64,000 nt of DNA from Niveispirillum sp943371025 (GTDB lineage Bacteria; Pseudomonadota; Alphaproteobacteria; Azospirillales; Azospirillaceae). Positions within the stretch are counted from its first letter, which is position 1; each line of letters starts with the position of its first letter. The stretch lies in the NCBI GenBank assembly GCA_943371025.1, contig CALRTC020000014.1:75757-139756 (forward strand), given 5' to 3'. A program made the translations under genes and the position numbers. Shown piece after piece: positions 32,120 through 41,717 of this stretch. Below the pieces are notes generated by a model. It searched no databases and had not been told where the DNA came from. It was given only the letters and a program-made list of their open reading frames with translations.

Positions 32120-33613
32120 TCAATGCCGCCTGATTTCGAACTCCTGCCCTGCCTCCAGCCATGCCTCGCGCTCGGCCTTCAGCGCCGTCCGCCGGACCTT
32201 GCCGGCGTCATCCCGTAGGGGCGTCGCGCTCAACTCATAGCTTGCCGGCCATTTATATTTCGCCAGTCTCTCCTCAATGTGGGCGTCAACGGCCGCAATG
32301 TCGAACTGCCTTCCTTCGCGCAACTGGATGATGGCATGGACGCGTTGGCCCAGATCATCGTCGGGCAAGCCGATCACAGCCGAGGATGCGATGAGGGGAT
32401 GTTCGTCCAGCGCCGCTTCGATTTCGGCCGGATAGACATTGGCCCCGCCACGGATGATCAGGTCCGACCGGCGATCCGCCAGGAACAGGTAACCATCCGC
32501 ATCGACATGACCAAGGTCGCCGATCCAGAATCCGCCGGACGCGTCCCGGCTCTGTTCCGCGCCGATATAGCGGAACCGGGCGGCACCCGCCGCAGGGAAA
32601 TGAACCTCGCCGACCTCGCCGATATCCGCCTCGCTGCCATCTTCGCGCAGGATGCGGACCGTCCCGGGCGCCACCTTGCCCACCGACCCCGGTTTGCGCA
32701 GCCAGTCCCGACCAGTGATGGCGGTGCCGCTGCCTTCGGTGCCACCATAGGCCTCGAAAATCCGATCCGGGCCCAGCCAGTCGATCCAGGCGCGCTTGAC
32801 CCAAGGCGGGCACGGCGCCGACATGTGCCAGACGCTTTTCAGCGAGGACATGTCATAGAACGCGCGGACGCTGTCCGGCAACGCGCAGATGCGCTGCATC
32901 ATCGTCGGCACCATGGCGACGAAACCGGCCTTGTGGTCCTGCACCAGACGCAGGAACTCCTCGGGATTGAAACGGGTCATGCCGACGACATGCGCACCTG
33001 CCAGCAGGGCCAGAGAGGTGAACAGGAACGGCATGTTGTGGTAGAGCGGGCCGGGGTTGAGTACCACCGTGTCCTCGGTCATACCGAGCGGCGCATAGGG
33101 TGGAGCGGCAATGTTGATGAAGGCCGGCATCGTATCGACGACGATCTTCGGACGCCCGCTGGAACCGCCACTGGCGATGGCCTTCCAACTGTCAGCGCCG
33201 ACGTCGGGCACAGGCGCATCGCTGAAAGCTTCCAAGGCACAGCCGGCTGGTATCCTGGGACCGGCATAGGTGAAATTGGCGTCACCGATGACGGCGGCGG
33301 GGGATGCCAACGCAATCATCTCGCCGGCTTCACGGTCGGGCAGCTTGGATGGCATCAGGCACGGCGTTGCACCGGCTTTCCAGACACCAGCCACCGCCTC
33401 ATGGAACTCCGCACCGTTGGGCAGCATGACAACCACCCGATCATTGTGCCGGACACCCAGCGATGCCAGCAGCCGGGCCCGCCGATTCGAGCGTCGATCA
33501 AGTTCCTGCCAGGTCAGCGAACCGTCGGGATAGGTAACGGCGGGCGCCTCCCCCCTCCGCTTGGCATGGTCCTGGATTATCGACGACATGGACTTGAAGG
33601 GCATGTTTTCCAT
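32120..33613 (-). CDS. AMP-forming acyl-CoA ligase
   Basis: 497 residues, ANL-superfamily CoA ligase that activates a carboxylic acid with ATP. Motifs in order: P-loop SGGSSGRPKIVV (about 168-179), YGGTEGSGTAITG, ADRRSDLIIRGGANVYPAEIE (hinge and A8), and the C-terminal lysine motif DDAGKVRRTALK. The GGTE-TAITG-W pattern resembles enzymes often labelled bile-acid or cyclic-acid CoA ligases, though that label is homology-based. It is in an operon with two SDRs, the acyl-CoA dehydrogenase pair and a crotonase. Confidence 0.93.
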   Translation of the reverse strand: MENMPFKSMSSIIQDHAKRRGEAPAVTYPDGSLTWQELDRRSNRRARLLASLGVRHNDRVVVMLPNGAEFHEAVAGVWKAGATPCLMPSKLPDREAGEMIALASPAAVIGDANFTYAGPRIPAGCALEAFSDAPVPDVGADSWKAIASGGSSGRPKIVVDTMPAFINIAAPPYAPLGMTEDTVVLNPGPLYHNMPFLFTSLALLAGAHVVGMTRFNPEEFLRLVQDHKAGFVAMVPTMMQRICALPDSVRAFYDMSSLKSVWHMSAPCPPWVKRAWIDWLGPDRIFEAYGGTEGSGTAITGRDWLRKPGSVGKVAPGTVRILREDGSEADIGEVGEVHFPAAGAARFRYIGAEQSRDASGGFWIGDLGHVDADGYLFLADRRSDLIIRGGANVYPAEIEAALDEHPLIASSAVIGLPDDDLGQRVHAIIQLREGRQFDIAAVDAHIEERLAKYKWPASYELSATPLRDDAGKVRRTALKAEREAWLEAGQEFEIRRH

Positions 33614-33663
33614 TTCCGTTCCGATGGTCGGGTAGGCTGGTAAAAGCCGGCTGAATGGCGTCC

Positions 33664-34485
33664 TTATCCAGGCAGCGCGTCGAGCAGCGCCCGGGTGCGG
33701 GCCTTAATGGGCTCTTCCATGATGCGATCGGTGTGGATGTACAGCTTGTTCTGTTCCACCGCGGTCAAGACCATCCGACCGACCTCGTCAATACCGGTCC
33801 CCTGCTGCAGCGCCTGGTTCAGCAGTTCCCGCCGCTCCGCACGCCGTGCTTCCTGGGCCTCCGACAAGGGCTCCGCCCCCTTGGGTGCGCCTTCCTGCGA
33901 GCGATGGATCACATTGGTCGCAACGGGGCCGGGGCACAGAACGCTGACACCAATTCCTGCCGGCGCTAGTTCCAGATTGAGCGATTCAGACATTCCCACC
34001 ACGGCAAACTTGGCCGTGCAGTAAAGGACGCCCGACCCGGTTGCCACCAGCCCCGCACCGGAAGAGGTGTTCACAATGTGACCACCCTGGCCGCGCCGCA
34101 GCATCCTGGGCACGAAGGTCTGGATGCCGTTGATGACGCCGTGAAGATTGATTCCGATGGCGAAATCCCACAGGGCATAGGTCAGTTTCCCCGGTGTTTC
34201 CGCCACTATGACGCCGGCATTGTTGAACAGCAGGGACACAGGGCCAAGTGCTGTTTCGGCCGCGTCCGCCGTGGCAGCATAGGCATCGCGGTCGCGGACA
34301 TCCAACCGATAGGTCTCGACCTGGGTGATCTCCTGCAACTCCGCCTTGGCACGGGCAAGACCCTCACTATCCAGATCTGCCAGGGCCAACCTGACCCCAG
34401 CGCGTGCGAAGGTCCGGGCGATGCCAAGGCCGATGCCATTGGCGCCACCTGTAATGAAAGCCGTGCGCCCCCGTATGTCAGTCAT
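33664..34485 (-). CDS. Short-chain dehydrogenase/reductase (paralogue 1)
   Basis: 273 residues, classical SDR. Cofactor motif TGGANGIGLGIA (about 9-20) with Asp in LADLD (NAD preference), NNAG segment FNNAGVIV, catalytic Ser in VNTSSGAGLVA, and YCTAKFAVVGM with the Tyr-Lys pair. The start at 34485 (MTDIRGRTAFITGG) matches the two paralogues at 34559-35389 and 39828-40646. Probably oxidises a hydroxyl on the CoA-activated or free substrate; stereospecificity unknown. Confidence 0.92.
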   Translation of the reverse strand: MTDIRGRTAFITGGANGIGLGIARTFARAGVRLALADLDSEGLARAKAELQEITQVETYRLDVRDRDAYAATADAAETALGPVSLLFNNAGVIVAETPGKLTYALWDFAIGINLHGVINGIQTFVPRMLRRGQGGHIVNTSSGAGLVATGSGVLYCTAKFAVVGMSESLNLELAPAGIGVSVLCPGPVATNVIHRSQEGAPKGAEPLSEAQEARRAERRELLNQALQQGTGIDEVGRMVLTAVEQNKLYIHTDRIMEEPIKARTRALLDALPG

Positions 34486-34558
34486 CCGATCTCTCCTGAC
34501 GTCATATCCCAACCTGGCCGGTGGTGCCTCCCGGCCGGGACCATTGTTGCGTAACCGG

Positions 34559-35389
34559 TCAGGCAACCGGGGCGGGCATGGCATCCAGCAGGGCTTTGGT
34601 CCGGGCCTTGATGGGTGCTTCCATCACACGGTCGGTATGGACGTAGAGGCTGTTCTCGCGCACGGCTTTGAGCACCATCTCGCCGACGTCATCGATGCCG
34701 ACACCCTGCTTCAGGGCCTCCGTCATGATGGCAATCCGTTCCGCGCTCACCCGTTTCTGCTCCTCCGTCAGGGCCAGACCCGCCTTGGGCGATGTGCCGG
34801 CCGATCGCTGGATGATCCCCGTGGCCACAGGACCAGGGCACAGCACCGTGACGCCGATACCGGCAACCCCCAGTTCGGCATTGAGCGCCTCTGACATGCC
34901 CACCACCCCGAACTTGGCCGTGCTGTACAGCACCCCGGAACTAGTCGCCGCCAGCCCGGCGCCAGATGCGGTATTCACGATGTGGCCGCCCAGACCCCGC
35001 GCAACCATTCCCGGCAGAAATGTCTGGATGCCATTGATGACGCCATGGAGATTGATCCCGATCCCCCAATCCCAGAGATCGTAGGTCAGCTTCGCCGCCG
35101 GCGCGCCACCCGCGACCCCGGCATTGTTGAACAGCAGCGATACCGGTCCCAGCGACTGCTCGACCTCTGTCGCAACAGCGGCGTAGGCGGCGCGGTCACG
35201 CACATCAAGCCGGAAGGTCTCCACCGAGGTGATCTGCTCCAGTTCCGCCTTGGCGCGGGCCAGTGCATCGGCATCCAGGTCGACCAGGACCAGCTTGGCC
35301 CCGGCCCGCGCCAAGCTGCGCGCAATTCCCAACCCGATACCGTTGCCGCCGCCGGTGATAAAGGCGGTCCGCCCCTGTACGTCGGTCAT
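34559..35389 (-). CDS. Short-chain dehydrogenase/reductase (paralogue 2)
   Basis: 276 residues, closely similar to paralogue 1 along its length (TGGGNGIGLGIARSLARAGA, LVDLDADALARAKAEL, LYSTAKFGVVGMSEALNAEL). NAD-type Asp, Ser in NTASGAGLAA and the Tyr-Lys pair are present. It is the first gene of the minus-strand operon reading toward the AraC gene and faces the divergent SDR at 35764. GGGAGA lies before the start. Tandem copies suggest duplication and specialisation for different hydroxy intermediates. Confidence 0.92.
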   Translation of the reverse strand: MTDVQGRTAFITGGGNGIGLGIARSLARAGAKLVLVDLDADALARAKAELEQITSVETFRLDVRDRAAYAAVATEVEQSLGPVSLLFNNAGVAGGAPAAKLTYDLWDWGIGINLHGVINGIQTFLPGMVARGLGGHIVNTASGAGLAATSSGVLYSTAKFGVVGMSEALNAELGVAGIGVTVLCPGPVATGIIQRSAGTSPKAGLALTEEQKRVSAERIAIMTEALKQGVGIDDVGEMVLKAVRENSLYVHTDRVMEAPIKARTKALLDAMPAPVA

Positions 35390-35513
35390 TCAGTGTCTCC
35401 CTAGCCTTCGTGTCTTCTCGCCGCCTGAACAGAACTACCATGGGCGCGGGGCTGTACCCTCTGCACCCATGTCCCTGTAGGCAATTGGCCTGGATGAATT
35501 CGCTCCAACGCTA

Positions 35514-35524
35514 GGGTACGACCC
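35514..35524. promoter_or_regulatory. GGGT-ACG-ACCC palindrome in the divergent SDR promoter region
   Basis: Short inverted repeat in the 374-base gap (35390-35763) between divergent operons. The same core in the opposite orientation (GGT-CGT-ACC) occurs upstream of the TonB receptor gene. Apart from promoter-sized space I see no gene in this gap. Confidence 0.35.
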
Positions 35525-35763
35525 CATGAACACCAAATGCAAAGGGGAGCCGGGCAATGCCCTGGGGGAATAGCTGCGGCCGCTTAGTCGGTCCTCAACC
35601 TGCCCCACCCCCTATAATCTTCACATTGGCTCAAGGCGGAATGCCGGCGGCTTCACCTGTGCCATGCATCCAGATCGCATAATCGCGGGGGCAAAACGTC
35701 GCTTCCCCGCGCTTGCGCCTCATGAAGCCACAGGCCTTCAGATCAACCGACAGAGAGATTGTA

Positions 35764-36528
35764 ATGGACATCAATGGAGTTGGCGCCATCGTCACCGGCG
35801 GCGCATCGGGACTGGGCGGCGCCACAGCGGCGCTTCTGGCCAAGGCCGGCGCGAAAGTCACCATCTTCGACCTCAATGCCGAACTTGGCGCGGCCCACGC
35901 CCGGCAGATCGGTGGTCATTTCATCCCGGTCGATGTGACGGACGAAAATGCTGTGGAAGCCGCAATTCAGGAAGCGGAGGGCCTGAATGGCAAGGCTCGT
36001 ATACTCGTGAACTGCGCCGGTATCGGCCCCCCGGCAAAAATGATCGGGCGCGACGGCAAGGCCCTGCCCCTTGCCGCATTTTCAAAAATCATCAACATCA
36101 ACCTGATCGGAAGTTTCAACGTCCTGTCAAAATTTGCCGCCCGCATCCATGAAGCGGAAATGATCGGCCCGGAGGAACGGGGCGTTATCGTGAATACGGC
36201 CAGCGTCGCCGCCTTTGATGGCCAGATCGGCCAGGCCGCCTATGCAGCCTCCAAGGGTGGTGTTGTCGGCATGACCCTGCCGATCGCGCGGGAACTGGCG
36301 CGGTACGGTATCCGCGTGGTCACCGTCGCACCGGGCCTGTTCCTGACCCCGCTGCTGGCATCGCTGCCGCAAGAGGCACAGGAATCCCTGGGCAGGCAGG
36401 CACCATTCCCAAGCCGCCTGGGCCACCCCGATGAGTTTGCCCGCATGGTGGCAGCGATCATCGACAATCCGATGCTGAATGGCGAGACCATCCGCCTGGA
36501 TGGCTGCATCCGCATGGCGCCGAAATAA
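35764..36528 (+). CDS. HSD10-like short-chain dehydrogenase (3-hydroxyacyl-CoA dehydrogenase type)
   Basis: 254 residues. Cofactor motif TGGASGLGGATA with Asp in IFDLN (NAD), NCAGIGPPAK, catalytic Ser in NTASVAAFDGQIG, and YAASKGGVVGM. The pattern QIGQAAYAASKGG and the C-terminal GETIRLDGCIRM resemble type-10 17beta-hydroxysteroid/3-hydroxyacyl-CoA dehydrogenases, which oxidise 3-hydroxyacyl-CoA in beta-oxidation. The ATG at 35764 is chosen over upstream ATGs because the fold begins there. It is followed 33 bases later by an enoyl-CoA hydratase, a sensible consecutive pair. Confidence 0.9.
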   Translation: MDINGVGAIVTGGASGLGGATAALLAKAGAKVTIFDLNAELGAAHARQIGGHFIPVDVTDENAVEAAIQEAEGLNGKARILVNCAGIGPPAKMIGRDGKALPLAAFSKIININLIGSFNVLSKFAARIHEAEMIGPEERGVIVNTASVAAFDGQIGQAAYAASKGGVVGMTLPIARELARYGIRVVTVAPGLFLTPLLASLPQEAQESLGRQAPFPSRLGHPDEFARMVAAIIDNPMLNGETIRLDGCIRMAPK

Positions 36529-36561
36529 CGCCGCCTCCTTATCCGAGCAGGAAACCAGCCC

Positions 36562-37338
36562 ATGAGCTATCAATATGTCGATGTGAGCCGCGAGGGGCGG
36601 CTCACCATTGTCACCCTCAACCGGCCCGTGGCGCACAATGCGCTGAACCTCGACGCCCACCTGGAACTGGAGGCGGTTTTCGATGCCTTCGCCGCCGATG
36701 ATGAGCAATGGGTTGCCATTATCACAGGGTCCGGCACCAAGGCGTTCTGTGCCGGCCATGACTTGAAACAGCAGGCAGCCGGTGGCGGGCTGCAACTGCC
36801 GCCGACGGGCTTCGCCGGCCTTACCTCCCGCTTCGATCTCACCAAACCGGTCATCGCCGCCGTGAATGGCGTCGCGATGGGGGGCGGGTTTGAAATCGCG
36901 CTGGCGTGCGACGTGATCGTGGCGGCGGCCCATGCCGTCTTCGCACTTCCCGAGCCCCGGGTCGGCCTTGCCCCGCTGGCGGGCGGCATACAACGACTGC
37001 CGCACAGCATCGGGCTTCATCGCGCCATGGGGCTGATGCTGACCGGTCGCCGGATCGGCGCTGCGGAGGGCGCAGTACTCGGTTTCGTGAACGAGGTGGC
37101 GGAAGCTGACGTTCTGGACACCGCCCGCCGCTGGGCCGACGACATGCTGGCCTGCGGTCCCCTGTCCCTTCGCGCCATCAAGGAAGCTACCCTGCGCGGT
37201 CGTGACACAACCGTGGCGGAGGGCATTGCCGGACAATGGGAATACCCTGCCATGAAGGCAATGCTGAACTCGCAGGACTATGTCGAAGGCCCCGCCGCCT
37301 TTGCCGAGAAGCGGACACCAGAATGGAAAGGCCGCTGA
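36562..37338 (+). CDS. Enoyl-CoA hydratase/isomerase family protein
   Basis: 258 residues. Crotonase motifs KAFCAGHDLKQQ and VNGVAMGGGFEIALACDVIVAA. The Glu144-equivalent is present (FALPEPRVGLAPLAGG), but the Glu164-equivalent is Gly (HRAMGLMLTGRR), as in CaiD-like hydratases. Ends TPEWKGR, a common crotonase C-terminus. Cotranscribed with the HSD10-like SDR. A strong hairpin terminator lies just downstream. Confidence 0.92.
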   Translation: MSYQYVDVSREGRLTIVTLNRPVAHNALNLDAHLELEAVFDAFAADDEQWVAIITGSGTKAFCAGHDLKQQAAGGGLQLPPTGFAGLTSRFDLTKPVIAAVNGVAMGGGFEIALACDVIVAAAHAVFALPEPRVGLAPLAGGIQRLPHSIGLHRAMGLMLTGRRIGAAEGAVLGFVNEVAEADVLDTARRWADDMLACGPLSLRAIKEATLRGRDTTVAEGIAGQWEYPAMKAMLNSQDYVEGPAAFAEKRTPEWKGR

Positions 37339-37350
37339 CCCTGTAAACGG

Positions 37351-37390
37351 GTTCGGGCAGCGATGACGGTTTCGTCATCGCTGCCCGAAC
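37351..37390. terminator. Bidirectional hairpin terminator
   Basis: Two perfect 18-base arms, GTTCGGGCAGCGATGACG (37351-37368) and CGTCATCGCTGCCCGAAC (37373-37390), with a GTTT loop, lie between the convergent hydratase and TonB-receptor genes. Position and perfection make it the shared end of both transcripts, although T-runs are short. Confidence 0.85.
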
Positions 37391-37423
37391 GGAAATCAGG
37401 GCCGGAGGGCCGGCCCCACCGTG

Positions 37424-39595
37424 TCAGAAGGAGTACCCGACCGACACGCCGAAGACCCGCGGCTGGACATAGCGCACGGCTTCCAGCGACAGCGCATTCT
37501 GGCTCATGCTGATCTTGTATTTGGCATCGGTGAGGTTGCGTCCATAGACCGAGAAGGTCATGTTATCATTCACCGTCAAGGTCACGGACCCGTCGAGCGC
37601 CACATAGCCGGGCTGGCTGAGGCTGTTATCGAAGGTAAAATAGACACGGCTGCTGTAATAGGGCGACAGCGCCACCGTCAGCTCCTTGTTTGCATCCAAG
37701 GACGCATAATAGGTCAGCGTCGAACTGGCCGTGAATTCCGGTGCCCGCACCATGGTGGCACCACTGACATCCAGACTGACATTGGCGTAGAGCAACCCGC
37801 CCGCCGTCGCCGGAAGCCTGGGATTATCCACATAGCCCGGTGCGGATTTGAAATCGACATAGCGTGCATGGGTATAGGCCACGGCGGTACGCAGATCGAA
37901 GGCCTCGCTGAGATGCGCCGTAACATCGGCCTCCACGCCATAGATGCGGGACTTCGGCACATTGAACAACTGGTTGAACACCGCGCCGTTCTGGCCGGAG
38001 ATTGTCGCATTCACCTGCGTGTCTTTGTAATCATAATAGAAGGCAGCGGCATTGAAGGAAATGTCGCGCGTTGCTGACTTCAGGCCAATCTCGAACGCAT
38101 CCACCTTCTCCGGCGAGACGCTGGGTCCGTTTGCCGACGTCGCATCGAACACACCGCTTTTGAAGCCCTTGCTGTAGGTCGTGTAGACCTTGGTTTCCTC
38201 GGTAAGCGCATAGCTGACGCCGACGCGCGGCGTCCATTGCCGGTCAGTCTGTTTCTGGATGCGGGTATAAGGGGACGGCGCCAGGACGCCCATGGCGCTG
38301 GAATTTCCACGATCCTCATCACTGTAGCGGATGCCGCCGATGATTGAGAAATCACCGATCCTGTAGGTGCCATCCGCATAGCCGGCAATGGAATTCAAAC
38401 GGCCAGCGGAATTGGACAGCGGCGTGCCGGTGGATGTCAGGATCGGCACCTTGCTGCGGCTTCGGTAGTAGTAGATACCGGCGACATAGGTGAAGGGCTC
38501 GTTCTCGGCCGATGCAAAATTCACCTCCTGGGAGAAGGTCTTGGTCGCGACCTTCAGCGCGACATCCTGGTTCAGATAGCTGAGGTCGATCTCATTGCGG
38601 GCGGCCAGATCGTTGCGGAGGAATGCCGTGAAGGACGACAGCGTGCCACCCCAGACATCAAGCCTGGCGCGGGCGCTATATTCGTCGGTTTCGGTCTTGA
38701 TGTACTGCTCGGTATTGTTGGACGAATGGTAACGATCCTGAGCGATCGGCCCGCCCATGGCCGCGACAAGCCGGGCCGGTCGGATATTCTTGGTATCGCT
38801 GCCTGACGGATCGTCGAAATCGGCATGGGCCACGGTGAAGACGACCGACAGGTCGTCCGTTGGCTCCACAAGCAGCTTGCCGCGCGCTGTGAAACTATCA
38901 CCCTGGTTGGTGATCTTGTGCGTCTTCAGGTCGCGGACATAGCCGTTGGCGTAACGATAAGCCACGGAGCCGTTGACGGCGACCTTGTCATCCAGTGGAA
39001 CATTCAGATAGGCGCTGGTGCGCACCTGATCGAAACGTTCGTAGGAGGCGTTGAAACGGCCCTCCACGGTCGAGCCTGGATCCAGTGTGCGCAGCAGAAC
39101 GGCACCGCCGGTGGCGTTGCGCCCGAACAGCGTCCCCTGCGGTCCCTTCAGCACCTCCACGCCGGCGATGCTGGCCAGATCGAAAATATTGCCCGACGGT
39201 GTGGGATAGTAGATCTCGTCCACATAAACGGAAACGTTCTGCTCGCCGCCCGAGGTGGCAAGCGTCGAGCCGATACCGCGGATTGTCGGCGACAGACCAT
39301 AGATATTGCGCTGCAGATAGACGCCCGGTGCAGCCTTGGTCAGATTCTCCAGCGAGGCGGGACCGATGCGCTCAAGATCCTCCGCCGTGGCGGTAGTAAT
39401 CGAGATCGGAACATCCACCAGCCGCTGAGACCGGCGCTGCGCCGTTACCACGATATAGTCCAGGCTGATTTCCTGCAAACTGTCGCCGTCAGCTGGCGAC
39501 GCCGCTGGTGTCGTGGCGGGATTCTGTGCGTAGGCGCTGGCGGCACCTGTAATCACCAACAGCGACGTGAGTGTTTTGACTATTCTCGCCTTCAT
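37424..39595 (-). CDS. TonB-dependent outer-membrane receptor
   Basis: 723 residues. Signal peptide about 1-23 (ending ASAYA before QNPAT), a TonB-box-like segment DYIVVTAQRRSQ (about 47), the plug domain to about residue 165 (VPISITTATAEDLERIGP, GVEVLKGPQGTLFGRNATGG), then a 22-strand-type barrel ending in an aromatic residue (FGVSVGYSF). It imports a scarce or bulky substrate across the outer membrane using TonB energy. Lying inside a catabolic cluster rather than near iron genes, it probably takes up the cluster's substrate. Confidence 0.95.
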   Translation of the reverse strand: MKARIVKTLTSLLVITGAASAYAQNPATTPAASPADGDSLQEISLDYIVVTAQRRSQRLVDVPISITTATAEDLERIGPASLENLTKAAPGVYLQRNIYGLSPTIRGIGSTLATSGGEQNVSVYVDEIYYPTPSGNIFDLASIAGVEVLKGPQGTLFGRNATGGAVLLRTLDPGSTVEGRFNASYERFDQVRTSAYLNVPLDDKVAVNGSVAYRYANGYVRDLKTHKITNQGDSFTARGKLLVEPTDDLSVVFTVAHADFDDPSGSDTKNIRPARLVAAMGGPIAQDRYHSSNNTEQYIKTETDEYSARARLDVWGGTLSSFTAFLRNDLAARNEIDLSYLNQDVALKVATKTFSQEVNFASAENEPFTYVAGIYYYRSRSKVPILTSTGTPLSNSAGRLNSIAGYADGTYRIGDFSIIGGIRYSDEDRGNSSAMGVLAPSPYTRIQKQTDRQWTPRVGVSYALTEETKVYTTYSKGFKSGVFDATSANGPSVSPEKVDAFEIGLKSATRDISFNAAAFYYDYKDTQVNATISGQNGAVFNQLFNVPKSRIYGVEADVTAHLSEAFDLRTAVAYTHARYVDFKSAPGYVDNPRLPATAGGLLYANVSLDVSGATMVRAPEFTASSTLTYYASLDANKELTVALSPYYSSRVYFTFDNSLSQPGYVALDGSVTLTVNDNMTFSVYGRNLTDAKYKISMSQNALSLEAVRYVQPRVFGVSVGYSF

Positions 39596-39672
39596 TGTAA
39601 CCGTCCTCCCCGGACTTTCGTTGTTGTTACCGTCATGTCTGCGCGGAGAGGCAAGTCAAATCCCCATCCCGG

Positions 39673-39685
39673 CAGGTCGTACCTG
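39673..39685. promoter_or_regulatory. CAGGT-CGT-ACCTG palindrome upstream of the TonB receptor gene
   Basis: Perfect 5-3-5 inverted repeat 78 bases upstream of the receptor start, in the 232-base gap 39596-39827. Its GGT-N3-ACC core matches the palindrome in the divergent SDR promoter at 35514-35524, so one regulator may control both. Confidence 0.4.
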
Positions 39686-39827
39686 AAAATCATGGCAACA
39701 GGGGAGCACACACCTCCCCCCGACGCAGGCACCGGACACCGGACTGCGCTGATCACGCTTCGTATTCGTCGTTAATCAGGATCAGCGGCGATGCTGTCGC
39801 CCCGATCCTCAAAGTCGCCGTTTCAGC

Positions 39828-40646
39828 TCATGCCGCAGGCGGCATGGCATCAAGCAGGGCCTTGCTCCGCTCCATGATCATCCCCATGGCCAGACGATCA
39901 GTGTGGACATAGAGCCGGTTTTCCCGGATCGCGTCCCGCACCATGTCGCCAACAGCGTCGGGTGAGGTGCCCTTCGCCAGATATTTCGATGTTTCCTCGA
40001 TCCGCGCCTGCTGCGCGGCCGACAGCGGCTTGCGGGCCGTCACCGGCTGCGCGGCCTGTGTCCGCGTTACGATGTCGGTTGCAACCGGACCGGGGCAGAG
40101 GACCGTCACGCCGATACCCTGTGACGGAAGTTCAATGGCCAGCGCCTCGCTCATCCCCACAACGGCGAATTTGGCAGTGCAGTAAAGAACACCTCCCGTC
40201 CGTGCCACCAGGCCCGCGCCCGACGCCGTATTGACGATGTGCCCACCGTCACTGCGGGCAGAGATACCGGGCAGGAAGGTCTGGATACCGTTGATCACCC
40301 CGTCCAGGTTGATCCCCATGCCCCAGTCCCACAGGTCATAGCTCAACTTGTGCGCAGGCGCCCCGCCAGCGACACCGGCATTATTCACCAGGATCGAGAC
40401 GGGCCCCAGTTGTGCTTCGGCATCGGCGGCCACGCTTGCATAGGCCGTCCGGTCGCGGACATCCAGAACAGCCGTGAAGACCTCCGTAACCTCATCCAAC
40501 TCGGCCTTCGCCCGGGCCAGTCCATCGGCGTCCAGGTCAAGCAGCGCCAGTCTGGCCCCGGCACGGGCCAGGGACCGGGCGATTCCCAGGCCGATGCCAT
40601 TGGCGCCACCGGTGATGAAAGCCGTACGATTTGCAATGTCGGTCAT
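39828..40646 (-). CDS. Short-chain dehydrogenase/reductase (paralogue 3)
   Basis: 272 residues, third member of the paralogous set (MTDIANRTAFITGGANGIGL start, LLDLDADGLARAKAEL, NTASGAGLVARTGG, YCTAKFAVVGM). All catalytic elements are present and NAD is the likely cofactor. It lies 19 bases after an enoyl-CoA-hydratase-like gene and the permease gene in a minus-strand operon. Longer open frame upstream of 40646 is not supported by the family start. Confidence 0.92.
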   Translation of the reverse strand: MTDIANRTAFITGGANGIGLGIARSLARAGARLALLDLDADGLARAKAELDEVTEVFTAVLDVRDRTAYASVAADAEAQLGPVSILVNNAGVAGGAPAHKLSYDLWDWGMGINLDGVINGIQTFLPGISARSDGGHIVNTASGAGLVARTGGVLYCTAKFAVVGMSEALAIELPSQGIGVTVLCPGPVATDIVTRTQAAQPVTARKPLSAAQQARIEETSKYLAKGTSPDAVGDMVRDAIRENRLYVHTDRLAMGMIMERSKALLDAMPPAA

Positions 40647-40665
40647 GTGAGTTCCAATCCGAAGG

Positions 40666-41562
40666 CTAGCTGGTGGCGGCTTGGCGCGCGGCCAGCAGCT
40701 TTTCGATATTGGCGCGCATGGCCGGCGGCATGCTGTCGAGATCAATGGGGAAACCATTGGCCAGCATGGCCTGCATGTGACCGATCTGATGCAGGTGGAA
40801 ACCGAAATCCACCGACGCCTTGCGCCCCATCTGGTCCTGGGCGAAATTCATGGCCTGCTTGACAAGTTGCATGGTGAACGGATTGCGGGCGGCGATCGTC
40901 TCCGCCAGTTGCAGGGCACGTGCCGTCAACTGGTCGCGGGGTACGACATGGTTGACCATGCCCCGCTGCTTTGCCTCCTGCGCCGTCATCCAATCGCCCG
41001 TCATCAGCCATTCCTTGGCCTGACGCACGCTCATCTCGAAGGGATGCTGCCAGAATTCCACGCCGGCGATGCCCATCTCCGCAGCGGTCGCATCACGGAA
41101 ACGGGTATCGTCTGCACACACGATCAGGTCGCACATCCAGGTCAGGATGATGCCGCCAGAGATCACGGACCCCTGAATCTCAGCGATGACCGGCTTCGGC
41201 GCGTTGCGCCAGCGCTCGGTGATTTCCAGATAGATCTCCCGTTCGCGGGCGTAATAACCCTGCCACCCCTTGCCCCCGTAATCACCCCAAAGCCCCACGA
41301 CCTGTTCCGGCGGCGGCATCCGTGCCTCGTCGCCGCTGATATCGTGGCCGGAATTCCAGTGGTCGCCGGTCGCCGCCAGGATGATCACATTGATCTTGTC
41401 GTCATGGCAGGCGCGCTTCAGCGCATCGTCCAGTTCATAGGTCATCGTGATGCCCTGGGCATTGCGCCGGCTGGGCCGGTTCATCACGATGCGGGCCACT
41501 TTGGGCGCGGGTTCTTCGTAAATCAGTTGCTGATAGTCGCGACCTCCTGAGGCCATATTCAT
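40666..41562 (-). CDS. Enoyl-CoA hydratase-like protein, divergent (298 residues)
   Basis: 298 residues, longer than the usual ~260. Crotonase features: VARIVMNRPSRRNAQGITM, WNSGHDISGDEA in place of the common CAGxDL, and IQGSVISGGIILTWMCDLIVCADD. An insertion of about 25 residues after the first oxyanion segment (PPPEQVVGLWGDYGGKGWQG) is unusual. Catalytic glutamates are not obvious, so the reaction (hydration, isomerisation or C-C hydrolysis) is open. In one operon with the permease and SDR paralogue 3. Confidence 0.87.
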   Translation of the reverse strand: MNMASGGRDYQQLIYEEPAPKVARIVMNRPSRRNAQGITMTYELDDALKRACHDDKINVIILAATGDHWNSGHDISGDEARMPPPEQVVGLWGDYGGKGWQGYYAREREIYLEITERWRNAPKPVIAEIQGSVISGGIILTWMCDLIVCADDTRFRDATAAEMGIAGVEFWQHPFEMSVRQAKEWLMTGDWMTAQEAKQRGMVNHVVPRDQLTARALQLAETIAARNPFTMQLVKQAMNFAQDQMGRKASVDFGFHLHQIGHMQAMLANGFPIDLDSMPPAMRANIEKLLAARQAATS

Positions 41563-41717
41563 TTCTCCCTGCTTTGCCGGCGCCTACGCGCCTTCCAAGG
41601 CTGTCGTGGCGGGTTGTTTCGGAAGCTTTCCCTTTTCATACACCAGCGTCCAATTCCAACGCACCGCCAGGCATGAGATGAAGTAATACCTCATCGAGAA
41701 AGCCGTTCAGCGACGGG

